Assembly (NCBI GenBank): GCA_012271065.1
Contig: JAAXHE010000346.1
Location: 1-44,857 of the forward strand
DNA from: Candidatus Latescibacterota bacterium
Lineage (GTDB): Bacteria > Latescibacterota > UBA2968 > GCA-2709665
Length of the DNA: 44,857 nucleotides
Reading direction: 5' to 3'
A program made the translations under genes and the position numbers. This document shows, piece by piece, positions 33,018-40,490 of this stretch. How positions within the stretch are numbered: position 1 is the stretch's first letter; each line of letters starts with the position of its first letter. The notes beneath the pieces were generated by a model. The model did no database searches. It was not told the origin of the DNA and saw only the letters and a program-made list of their open reading frames with translations.

Positions 33018-34085
33018 CTAAACCGTCTGGCTCAGGTTCTTCCGATGCAGGATGAACCAGATGACCACGGGCGCGCCGATGAGGGAGGTCACCGCATTCA
33101 GCGGAAGCACGTACTGGCTCCCCGGCAGATGGGCGAACAGATCGGACAGCAGTGCCAGCGTCGCCCCGAGGCAGATGACCGCGGGCATGAGCACGCGGTG
33201 GTCCGACGTGTGCAGGAGGCTGCGGCACAGGTGCGGCACGGCCAGTCCCAGAAACGCGATGGGCCCGCAGAAGGCGGTGGTGGCGCCGGCGAGAACGGAC
33301 GCGCTGACCAGGATCCACAGGCGCGCGCGTTTTACGTTGAGCCCCATACTTCTGGCGTAATTCTCTCCCAGCAGGAGCGCATTTAGCGGTTTGATGCACA
33401 GCAGCGCCAGCAGGAGGCCGAACAGCGTCGTGCAGACCAGCACCGGTATCTGGCGCCACGTCACGCTGCCGAAACTGCCAAACGTCCACAGGATATACGA
33501 CTGGATCTGTTCGGGAACGCTGAAGTAGATCAGAATGCTGACGAATGCCGCCGTCGCGTATCCGAACATCAGGCCGAGAATAAGCAGCGTCATCACGCTG
33601 CTCACGCTGCGGGAAACCAGCAGCACGCACCCCAGCACGACAGCGGCGCCCAGGATTGCCGCGGCAGCCAGGCCGAGGTCGCCCACGAAGCCCAGTCCCG
33701 CGATCAGCACGCCGCCTGCCGCGCCAGCCGACAACACCACGATGGCCACGCCGAGACTGGCGCCGGCGCTGATGCCGAGCACGAACGGATCGGCGAGCGG
33801 ATTGCGGAACAGCGTCTGCATCTGCAGGCCGCTGACAGCCAGCGCGGCGCCGGCCAGCACACCCGTGATTGCCCGCGGCAGACGGATCGTGTGAATGATG
33901 ATCGCCCACGCGGGAGAGGTCGCCTCCCTCCCCATGAAAACGTCCAATAGTCCGGCCAGGGGAATGCGGACCGATCCGAGCGACAGGCTAAGCCCGAACG
34001 CGATCAACAGCAGAAGGAACAACCCCGGCACGATGATCGTGCGCCGCGGTCCTTCCCACGGTTCATCTTTCGGTTCCGATCTCAT
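33018..34085 (-). CDS. btuC: FecCD/BtuC-family ABC transporter permease, probable cobalamin importer (355 aa)
   Basis: This inner-membrane permease belongs to the family that imports vitamin B12, haem or ferric siderophores. About ten hydrophobic helices are visible, including FLLLLIAFGLSLSLGSV, ITGVLAGAALAVSGLQMQTLF and FGYATAAFVSILIYFSV. Family signatures are NPLADPFVLGISAGASLGVA and the coupling-helix region GENYARSMGLNVKRAR followed by GPIAFLGLAVPHLCR. The frame is open to 34130, but the ATG at 34085 overlaps the ATPase stop as ATGA and gives a normal length. Assignment to cobalamin rather than iron rests on the riboswitch, binding protein and receptor further upstream on this strand. The gene symbol is therefore tentative. 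Confidence 0.88.
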   Translation of the reverse strand: MRSEPKDEPWEGPRRTIIVPGLFLLLLIAFGLSLSLGSVRIPLAGLLDVFMGREATSPAWAIIIHTIRLPRAITGVLAGAALAVSGLQMQTLFRNPLADPFVLGISAGASLGVAIVVLSAGAAGGVLIAGLGFVGDLGLAAAAILGAAVVLGCVLLVSRSVSSVMTLLILGLMFGYATAAFVSILIYFSVPEQIQSYILWTFGSFGSVTWRQIPVLVCTTLFGLLLALLCIKPLNALLLGENYARSMGLNVKRARLWILVSASVLAGATTAFCGPIAFLGLAVPHLCRSLLHTSDHRVLMPAVICLGATLALLSDLFAHLPGSQYVLPLNAVTSLIGAPVVIWFILHRKNLSQTV

Positions 34086-35158
34086 CCCGTTGTTCCAGAC
34101 TCCCGTAGTGTATCTATTCCATATTCGCATTTGATCGCCGTGATTAAGTCGTATATGGAATAGAATTCCATCGTGTTTCCGTCGCGTTCGAAACGCCAGG
34201 CTCCATTTTCGCCGTCCAGGATGTCGATGCGGCGCCCGGATGCCGCGTCACGCACCTGAAATCCCGCTCTCTCAAGCGCCCGCCTCGTCCAATACGCGTG
34301 CCGCCCCGTTCCCGTAACTTCGACCGCGGCCCCCCCGCGTTCCGTGGTGAGCCTGAACGCGCCCGAATCGGCGTCAAAACGTACGCCATCGCTCCCGAAC
34401 GCCGCTTCAAAAGCGCCATTGAGGACCAGGTCCTCCGGCGCGCCGGTGTGCAATGCGCCTTCAGACGGTAAGAGATAGATGCGGTCCGCGCAGCGAAGCG
34501 CCAGATCCAGGTCGTGCGTGGAGAGGAAGATGGCCTTCCGGGTCGTGTGTGCGAGATTCCGCAATAGAGCCATGATTTCCACGCGGCGGGGCAGGTCGAG
34601 AAATGCGGTAGGTTCATCCAGGATCATCAGATCCGGCTGCTGCGCCAGCGCGCGCGCGATCATCACCCTCTGGCGCTCGCCATCGCTGAGTTGGGCCACG
34701 TTGCGGTGTTCCAGGTCCCCGGCCCCCGCCGCGCCAATCGCCCATGAAACGGCATGGCTGTCTTCAGGGGTGAAGCGTCCGATCCAATCGGTATGGGGAT
34801 ATCGTCCCAGGCCGACCAGATCGCGCACCGTCATGGTCCCCGCGCTGACACGGTCGGTGAGCACAACGCTGAGGAGTTGGGCGACTTCCGTCGCGGACAT
34901 TTCCGCAATATCTTTCCCCGCGATGTGGACGTCGCCGTTCAGCGGCTGCTGCATCCCGGCGAGCGTGCGCATGAGCGTGGATTTCCCGGCGCCGTTGGGA
35001 CCCAGCAGACAGACGAATTCACCGTGATCGAGCCTGACGTCGATTTCGCTGGCCACAACGCGGGGCGGACGGCGACCACTCTTGTAACCGATGGACAGGT
35101 CCCGCGCCGTAAGAATCGCCTCCGTCACCGCGTCTCCGGTAGAATCAAAAGGCTTCAC
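34082..35158 (-). CDS. btuD: ABC transporter ATP-binding protein, BtuD/FhuC type, with extra C-terminal domain (358 aa)
   Basis: This cytoplasmic ATPase is the partner of the adjacent permease. Walker A GPNGAGKST is at residues 53-61, signature LSDGE at 157-161, Walker B LMILDE at about 176-181, and the switch His in STHDLDLAL. After the ATPase core (about residue 255) it carries an unusual 100-residue C-terminal extension (VTGTGRHAYWTRRALERAGF ... IDILDGENGAWRFERDGNTM), which may be regulatory. The frame starts at a GTG at 35158, which overlaps the hicA-like stop as GTGA; a GTG at 35128 with GGAG before it is another possible start. It ends in a four-base overlap with the permease. Cobalamin specificity is inferred from the locus. 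Confidence 0.88.
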   Translation of the reverse strand: MKPFDSTGDAVTEAILTARDLSIGYKSGRRPPRVVASEIDVRLDHGEFVCLLGPNGAGKSTLMRTLAGMQQPLNGDVHIAGKDIAEMSATEVAQLLSVVLTDRVSAGTMTVRDLVGLGRYPHTDWIGRFTPEDSHAVSWAIGAAGAGDLEHRNVAQLSDGERQRVMIARALAQQPDLMILDEPTAFLDLPRRVEIMALLRNLAHTTRKAIFLSTHDLDLALRCADRIYLLPSEGALHTGAPEDLVLNGAFEAAFGSDGVRFDADSGAFRLTTERGGAAVEVTGTGRHAYWTRRALERAGFQVRDAASGRRIDILDGENGAWRFERDGNTMEFYSIYDLITAIKCEYGIDTLRESGTTG

Positions 35159-35406
35159 TTTAACAACCCAAGGCGCTCAAGGTCGCACTCTTCCCACTGA
35201 GCTTGACGCTCGACGATTGACTTGAGCGTACCCACTGCAAAGGTCTGATTCATGTTGTGCAGGTGGACGGTTGTCATTCTCCCATCCGCGTGTACAAAAA
35301 AACGGGTCACGCCTTTCCTTCTATATTCGCGAAACCCGTCTCTGTTTAGTGCCCGAATCAATCTGCGTGCCGTCAGTGAACGAAGCCTGCTATAATCAAT
35401 AGCCAT
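35155..35406 (-). CDS. HicA-family toxin-like protein lacking the usual histidine (83 aa)
   Basis: HicA toxins are small double-stranded-RNA-binding-fold mRNA interferases. This protein shows the family order: LTARRLIRALNRDGFREYRR, then FVHADGRMTTVHLHN, then FAVGTLKSIVERQ. The catalytic histidine normally lies in a Gly-Ser-His motif; here the equivalent reads Gly32-Val33-Thr34, so the residue is missing and toxicity is doubtful. The gene comes one base after the hicB-like gene and overlaps the ATPase start by four bases, so it appears to be translated as part of the B12-uptake operon. It may be a decayed module or a repurposed RNA-binding protein. Confidence 0.75.
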   Translation of the reverse strand: MAIDYSRLRSLTARRLIRALNRDGFREYRRKGVTRFFVHADGRMTTVHLHNMNQTFAVGTLKSIVERQAQWEECDLERLGLLK

Positions 35407-35407
35407 A

Positions 35408-35677
35408 TCAGATGGCTACAGTGACCATGGGCACGTCGCTGACCTCAATCTGTGAAGATGGCTCGGAAGGGATCTCTTCTCCGTTTTCCAACAGGTACGC
35501 AACAAGAAGATCAACCGCGTTCCTTAAGTTCTCCAGGGCTTCTTTTTCAGTCTTTCCCCAGCTAGCTGCCCCTTTATGTTCCAACGCGGGAATATAAGCT
35601 CGCCACACCGCATTTGATTCCGGCTCATCAGGCCATCTGTCTCTCTCAAGGACAGCCTTAAACAAATATGTTTTCAT
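35408..35677 (-). CDS. HicB-family antitoxin-like protein (89 aa)
   Basis: HicB antitoxins have a partly degraded RNase H fold that binds HicA. The segment AYIPALEHKGAASWGKTEKE, followed by ALENLRNAVDLLVAYLLENG, matches the family pattern. No DNA-binding tail is present, so autoregulation is not evident. The ATG at 35677 is preferred because GAGG lies five bases before it; the frame is open to 35716. It precedes the hicA-like gene by one base, the reverse of the best-known order but common. Confidence 0.78.
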   Translation of the reverse strand: MKTYLFKAVLERDRWPDEPESNAVWRAYIPALEHKGAASWGKTEKEALENLRNAVDLLVAYLLENGEEIPSEPSSQIEVSDVPMVTVAI

Positions 35678-35877
35678 TTTTACCTCAGTTCGGACTATAC
35701 CATTGCCGATGTGCAAATGAACGGATCTTTCTCGACTCGCACGTCTTCTGGCGCCCAGCAGATCAGGCCGTCCGTCAAAAGATCTCGACAGATGACGTGT
35801 CGTGCATTTGAAACAGCCTGCAAATAATAGCGGACTGTCTGTTGAAAGTCAACGAATGGCAAGTTTTCGCGTGGCTA

Positions 35878-36300
35878 TTATTTCGCCAGCACCATCTTGC
35901 GCGACACCACGTCCGTACCCGCCTGAAGCTGATACAGGTACACGCCCGTACTCACCTGCCGTCCGGCAGCGTCGCGGCCATCCCACGTGACCGTATAGCT
36001 TCCCGCGGGCTGGAACCGTCGAACCAGCAGCCGGACCTCCTGGCCCAACAGGTTGTAGATCGCCAGTTCCACGTCGACCGCTCTTTCCAGGGAATAGCGT
36101 ATGGTTGTCGCGGGGTTGAACGGATTCGGACGGTTGGGGTCCAACGATGAAGCAAGCTGGCTGACGGTGTTTACGTCGCCATTCAGATTGACCTCATACG
36201 TCACGCGCCTGCCGGGCATCAGCGGAATGCTGCTCCAGCTGGCGATGGTCTCTCCTTGGTTGCGTTCTCCTGAAGGTATGTCTTTTGAATCGCTTGAGCA
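35878..36300 (-). pseudogene. Fragment of a secreted protein with FlgD-like/C-terminal sorting-type domain
   Basis: The last 130 or so codons read ASWSSIPLMPGRRVTYEVN, then NRPNPFNPATTIRYSL, VELAIYNLLGQEVRLLV, SYTVTWDGRDAAGRQVSTGV and YLYQL. This is the FlgD-Ig-like beta-sandwich found at the C-termini of secreted proteins in FCB-group bacteria, ending normally at 35880-35878. No start codon or functional domain precedes it in frame: upstream the frame runs into unrelated sequence. A promoter-like sequence at 36310-36338 points into it. It is best read as the tail of a lost gene, left inside the B12-uptake region. Confidence 0.7.
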
Positions 36301-36309
36301 TGGCAGACC

Positions 36310-36338
36310 AAGATAGCGGCGGGACTTCAGAAAGTCAA
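36310..36338 (-). promoter_or_regulatory. Putative sigma-70 promoter
   Basis: On the minus strand TTGACT (36338-36333) and TATCTT (36315-36310) are separated by exactly 17 bases. It faces the FlgD-like fragment and, beyond it, the hicBA pair and the BtuD/BtuC-like genes, so it could give those genes a riboswitch-independent transcript. Confidence 0.4.
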
Positions 36339-36479
36339 CCCGTGCGCGCGCGAAACGAACAAACAGGCCGCCGCCGTGCCTGCTGCGAACAGACAGGTGA
36401 CAATGACAAACGCGCACATACGCCGCATGTCCCCGGGCTGTCCGCCTTCCGGGTCGGATTCGTCCGGATCCAGTCTGCA

Positions 36480-36661
36480 TCCTCTTCGTGCCCCGTCCCT
36501 TCGCAACTCTGGTGATTCACCAGAAATCGGAGGTCCATGCACAGCCCACCGCGATGCGCCGACGTACTCAGGACCTGGTGGGGCGTCCGCAGTTCAACGA
36601 TCAGATAACGGCCATCGCGATGGAGATCGTAGTGTTCGTGGCGATCGAGGTATTCGTCCAT
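36480..36661 (-). pseudogene. cbiZ: Probable N-terminal remnant of adenosylcobinamide amidohydrolase (CbiZ)
   Basis: From the ATG at 36661, about 59 codons look like a real protein: GRYLIVELRTPHQVLSTSAH, then RGGLCMDLRFLVNHQSCEGT. The GG and NHQ elements resemble the start of CbiZ, which cleaves adenosylcobinamide to salvage exogenous corrinoids and is often encoded beside B12 transporters. The similarity then stops at about GHEEDAD. The open frame runs on to 36335 without family features, whereas a full CbiZ needs 200 or more residues. I infer a truncated gene. The identification is from memory of the family and from the B12 context, so it is only moderately secure. Confidence 0.5.
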
Positions 36662-36788
36662 ATGCAGTAAAAGCAGCTATCAGGAAAAAAGCTATCAGCC
36701 GTCAGCTGTCAGCTAAAGACAAAAGACAAAAGACAAAAGACAAAATCCACCTTTCCCCAAATTCCCTGCCTACGGCGTGTTCCTTGAA

Positions 36789-36921
36789 AGCGGGAAGACG
36801 TGAGAGGGAAGAGGGTAGAGATTGCCTGCCCTGTAAGGTCTCGTCTCGTGCCGGAGGCAGGCTGGGAAACAATACCGGGCGATGATTTCTTCTACCGTCT
36901 TCCCCTCTACCCGTTTCTTCA
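36789..36921. repeat. Purine/pyrimidine-armed hairpin repeat, copy E (inverted)
   Basis: This is the reverse-oriented copy: GAAGACGTGAGAGGGAAGAG on the left, TGCCGGAGGCA core at 36849-36859, and TTCTACCGTCTTCCCCTCTA on the right. It directly abuts the stop codon of the dockerin-tagged propeller gene. Just to its left are AGACAAA tandem units (about 36717-36745), a GCTGA patch (36671-36715), and a segment shared with about 9775-9808. Confidence 0.72.
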
Positions 36922-38166
36922 TCTGCCTCCAAATTCCGAAGCAAAGATCAGGAAGTCCTGAAAATCGACCTCGCCATTGCCGTTCAGGTCGAATTTGCCG
37001 TCGAAATCATCGTCACCGGCTGTCCTGCCGAACGCGGAGGCGAATGCCAGGAAATCGCTGAAGTCCACAACGCAGTCCCCATCGAAATCAGCCACGCTGC
37101 CGACGAACGCAATGCTGGACGGCGGCAATCCTGTGCCGATCGGACCGGCCACCAGCTCATCCGTGCTCACGTCGTAGACCTTTACTCCGGCGGACGCCGG
37201 ATCGCCGAAACTTCCGCGGTCCAGAACATACAACCTTTCCCCGAAAACGCCCAGGCCGGGCACTTGGCCCCCGGAAAGGCTTTCCAGGCCCTGGGATACG
37301 TGCCGTGTTGTCAAGTCGAGCCGTTTGACGGTATTGACGAAATTCTCGTCGGTAACGACGGCATACCCATCGCTATCGGAAGTCATCGCCAGAGACCACA
37401 GGTTGCCGCCCATGGCCGCCTCGTCCAGCACAATGCCTTCGCTCCGCATGGCCGATAGATCGATCACCTCGATGCCGCCGTCAGCCAGGTCGGTGTACGT
37501 ATTGACCGCGCTTAAGATCCACCTACTCCCTTGCTGCCAGGCGCTCGAGGGATTCTTGCCCTCCATCAAAATACCCTGCGTGCCAGGCGTATCTGAATCC
37601 GCGTCGACCAACAGATCGGTCGTCACGTCAACGACGGCAATCACGGAGAATTCCGTCGGGTCCCAGTAAGGAGTCTCCCTGTCCAGCCGATGACATGCCG
37701 CGAACAGATGACCGCCGTATAGTGCGAGTTGAGACGTTTCCGGCAGGCCGTCGGCATCCGCGAACGTGGAAAGGTCCACCGATCCCAGCGAATCTCCCGT
37801 GACGGGATTGACGACAAGTAAATGTGTCAGCCCATATCGGGAAATATATGCTTTCTCTTCGCTGACAAAGGCGATATCGTGGGGGTTCGATCCGTTCCCC
37901 GTGGAATATTGCGTCAAGGGCGTCGCAAGATCGCCGCGATCGAGGACGATCACGTTGTCCTGACCCAGACGATTGAGAACGTACACCTTGTCGCGATAGA
38001 CGCGCACGACGGCGTCGGAATGAATGACCAGGTGGTCGTTCGCAGCCGTATTCGTGCCGAGATCCAGGCTTGACAATGCTCCGCTTGTGTAATCCGTCGT
38101 GGTCATCACCGCCTGGTTCGCGAATGCATCGGTTGCAAGAAACAGAGTCAGCAGAATCCACCTCAT
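36919..38166 (-). CDS. Secreted YncE-like beta-propeller with C-terminal dockerin-like module, BtuG-like (415 aa)
   Basis: A signal peptide (MRWILLTLFLATDAFA) is followed by a seven-bladed YncE-type propeller at about residues 20-345, with blades such as RVYRDKVYVLNRLGQDNVIV, AFVSEEKAYISRYG, LLVVNPVTGDSLGSVDLS and GGIEVIDLS. In Bacteroidetes the surface B12-binding protein BtuG has this fold and sits next to BtuB, so this gene, 125 bases downstream of the TonB receptor gene, is a good candidate for the same job. The last 65 residues hold two calcium-loop units, DFDGDCVVDFSDF and DLNGNGEVDFQDF, of dockerin type, which BtuG does not have. No lipobox cysteine is visible, so the dockerin-like end may replace lipid anchoring. 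The stop codon lies inside hairpin repeat E. Confidence 0.82.
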   Translation of the reverse strand: MRWILLTLFLATDAFANQAVMTTTDYTSGALSSLDLGTNTAANDHLVIHSDAVVRVYRDKVYVLNRLGQDNVIVLDRGDLATPLTQYSTGNGSNPHDIAFVSEEKAYISRYGLTHLLVVNPVTGDSLGSVDLSTFADADGLPETSQLALYGGHLFAACHRLDRETPYWDPTEFSVIAVVDVTTDLLVDADSDTPGTQGILMEGKNPSSAWQQGSRWILSAVNTYTDLADGGIEVIDLSAMRSEGIVLDEAAMGGNLWSLAMTSDSDGYAVVTDENFVNTVKRLDLTTRHVSQGLESLSGGQVPGLGVFGERLYVLDRGSFGDPASAGVKVYDVSTDELVAGPIGTGLPPSSIAFVGSVADFDGDCVVDFSDFLAFASAFGRTAGDDDFDGKFDLNGNGEVDFQDFLIFASEFGGR

Positions 38167-38291
38167 TGAATCCCTCCTCGGTTAAAATGTAAAAGGTCCG
38201 CGATCTGTTGTTCAGTCTTCGCCGGACAGGAAGACTTCGGTTGAAGTAGGCGGGTGCGCAACGGGGCCTTCCCGTGCCGTCCCGCCCTTGC

Positions 38292-40487
38292 CTATTCCGT
38301 TTTTATACTCACGAAAAACGCGCGCCCCGGCAGCGGATATCCCCAGGTATCGGCGACCTGCGCCCCGGATATATTTTTCGCCTCCAGTCCGATTTGCAAC
38401 CGCAGCCCGGTATCCACCTTCACGCCGGCATTGTGAATCTGGCGCACCGACAGGGGACGTCGGTTGGCCTGGTCCAGAAAGCTGCCGTCTTCGAGGCTGT
38501 AATCATAGGCCAGGGTCCAACGTCCCATCCGCGCCGTCGCGCGGACGAAAAGCGCGTGGGGAGGACGGTTGGGCAGGACATTGCCGGTCAGATATGGAAT
38601 TGCCGATCGGTCTCTGGCATTCTGAAACGTGTAGTTTCCGGTCAGGTCGAAGCGAGGCCCGAAGCGCTTCCGCGCCGTGACTTCGATCCCGTACACCCGC
38701 GCGCTACCGATATTGACGGGCCGCGAAGTGGCCTGCGACGTGTGGACAAACTGGATCAAGTCTTCGTAGCGGTGATCGAAAAACGCCATTTCCAGCGTGG
38801 TCGCCCCGTCCGACCAGCGCAGGCCGCCATCCCACGCAAAACCGTATTCAGGCCGGAGATTGACGTTGCCCACCACCCCGCCGCGGTCGCCGAAGAGCTC
38901 GAAGAAAGACGGAATCCGGAAGACGCGCCCCGCATTGGCCTTGAACGCCAGGTGCGGTGCAAGGTCCAGGCGCACCCCGGTACGAACGCTCGTGAGATTG
39001 CGGGTATTCGCGGAATCGGGCGCAAGCGGAGAAAAATTGAACGGATTGGCGCCGGTGAATGAGCTGTGTACGAGTCGGTGTTCGGCGCCCAGCGACCACA
39101 CGCCGGATTCCCCCGGCAAGGAAACATCGGCGCCGGCCCGCGCGGAAAAGACCCATCGCCGGCTGTCGAAGAAATTCGCGACGCCCCGGATCCGCGCTGT
39201 TGGCGCATAGGCCTCCCGGCGCAGGCCAACGACGGCCGTTGCATTGCAGCGTGAAAGCAGCACCGTCTGCAAACGGCCCCGCCATCCATACGTGCGCGTG
39301 CGATATTCGTTATCCTGGCGGCCGATTCCAACTTCGCCGTCGGGGTCGCGGAACCGCTCCCTGGTGTGCGCGACGTAAAACGACTGATGCGTACTCATGC
39401 CGTTCGACAGCGCCCGATTTTCGTATGTGACTTCCGTCATCGTGCGGAAGGCATCCAGCTGCGCGTTCCGGGACTGGTTGTTGCTGATACCCGGCATGCC
39501 CTGGTCCTTCCAGTACATCGTCTCGTGAACGGACAGGCCGCTGTTTTCCCCTAAACGGCGTCGCCATTTGCCCAGCAGGTTGACGGACCGGTGGTGGTTA
39601 TTTCGGCGTCTGCTCCATACGTCGTCATCCGCATTGTATTCGGTCCCGTTGTCGTCCATAAACCCGAAATCGTTATCGCTTTGCGCGTAGTCGGCCACAA
39701 CGAGAAAGTCCGAATGCCCCCGCGCACCCGCGAGTACACCGCTCAGCAGCCGTGTATCGAAAGCCCCCCACGAGCCTCGAATACCATGCCGCCATCGTCT
39801 CTGCAGCCGTCGGGTGCGCACGTGTACGGCGCCTCCCAGGCCGTTGCCACCCGCGCCCGCCCCGCGATACACTTCGATCTGCCCGACGTGCGCCAACGGG
39901 AGATTGCCGAGGTCCACGCCGCCGCCGAAGGCGGCATTCAACAGAACGCCGTCGAGGTACACTTCGACCTGGTCGGCCGACGAACCCCGAAGGGAAATCG
40001 TGCTGAATGCCCCCAGTCCGCCCAGGCGCTTGACGTGTGCGCCCGTGGCCTCGGCCAGGACGTCCGGCAGTGTCGTCTCTCTGCCCTCGAAGCTCTCGCG
40101 CGTAATCACGGTCGCATAGGCCGGACTCCTGTGAATGTCGCCCGCGCCGAAGGGTTCGGCGATCACAGGGAAGTCCTCGAGAGGATACGTCCGGGTCGAC
40201 AGCTCGATGAGAACGTCTGTCGTTCCTGTCACGCTGACCGTGCGCTGCGCGGGCAGGTAGGCGATATGCGATATCGCAAGCGTATATGTGCCGGCATTCA
40301 GACCGGAAAGTCCGAAATAGCCGCGGTGGTCCGTCTTTGTCGCAAGATCGGCATTGAGAACGCGGACCCGCGCGTTGACGACGGGCGCATGCGTCTCCGC
40401 GTCGGTGACGCGGCCGGCGATCTCCGCCGCCTCGAGCGGCGCGGTCGCGAGGAGACACGACAAGATTGATAGTCGCAGGGTTCGCAT
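38292..40487 (-). CDS. btuB: TonB-dependent outer-membrane receptor, probable cobalamin receptor (731 aa)
   Basis: This is an outer-membrane beta-barrel importer powered by TonB. A signal peptide (LSILSCLLATAPLEAAE) is followed by a carboxypeptidase-regulatory-like domain at about residues 22-95 (EIAGRVTDAETHAPVVNARV). The plug domain is at about 110-230 (RGSSADQVEVYLDGVLLNAA, then VEVYRG-type IEVYRGAGAGGNGLGGAV). A 22-strand barrel completes the protein with alternating aromatic strands. It starts three bases after the binding-protein stop codon, so the two are co-translated under the cobalamin riboswitch. The symbol is given by context; sequence alone shows only a vitamin/siderophore-type receptor. 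Confidence 0.9.
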   Translation of the reverse strand: MRTLRLSILSCLLATAPLEAAEIAGRVTDAETHAPVVNARVRVLNADLATKTDHRGYFGLSGLNAGTYTLAISHIAYLPAQRTVSVTGTTDVLIELSTRTYPLEDFPVIAEPFGAGDIHRSPAYATVITRESFEGRETTLPDVLAEATGAHVKRLGGLGAFSTISLRGSSADQVEVYLDGVLLNAAFGGGVDLGNLPLAHVGQIEVYRGAGAGGNGLGGAVHVRTRRLQRRWRHGIRGSWGAFDTRLLSGVLAGARGHSDFLVVADYAQSDNDFGFMDDNGTEYNADDDVWSRRRNNHHRSVNLLGKWRRRLGENSGLSVHETMYWKDQGMPGISNNQSRNAQLDAFRTMTEVTYENRALSNGMSTHQSFYVAHTRERFRDPDGEVGIGRQDNEYRTRTYGWRGRLQTVLLSRCNATAVVGLRREAYAPTARIRGVANFFDSRRWVFSARAGADVSLPGESGVWSLGAEHRLVHSSFTGANPFNFSPLAPDSANTRNLTSVRTGVRLDLAPHLAFKANAGRVFRIPSFFELFGDRGGVVGNVNLRPEYGFAWDGGLRWSDGATTLEMAFFDHRYEDLIQFVHTSQATSRPVNIGSARVYGIEVTARKRFGPRFDLTGNYTFQNARDRSAIPYLTGNVLPNRPPHALFVRATARMGRWTLAYDYSLEDGSFLDQANRRPLSVRQIHNAGVKVDTGLRLQIGLEAKNISGAQVADTWGYPLPGRAFFVSIKTE

Positions 40488-40490
40488 AGG

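Noticed and set aside
36327..36542. Short minus-strand frame with a signal-peptide-like sequence (MRRMCAFVIVTCLFAAGTAA)
   Set aside because: It ends after 71 codons without a mature domain and overlaps the cbiZ remnant; it may be the leader of the lost FlgD-tailed protein, but this cannot be shown.
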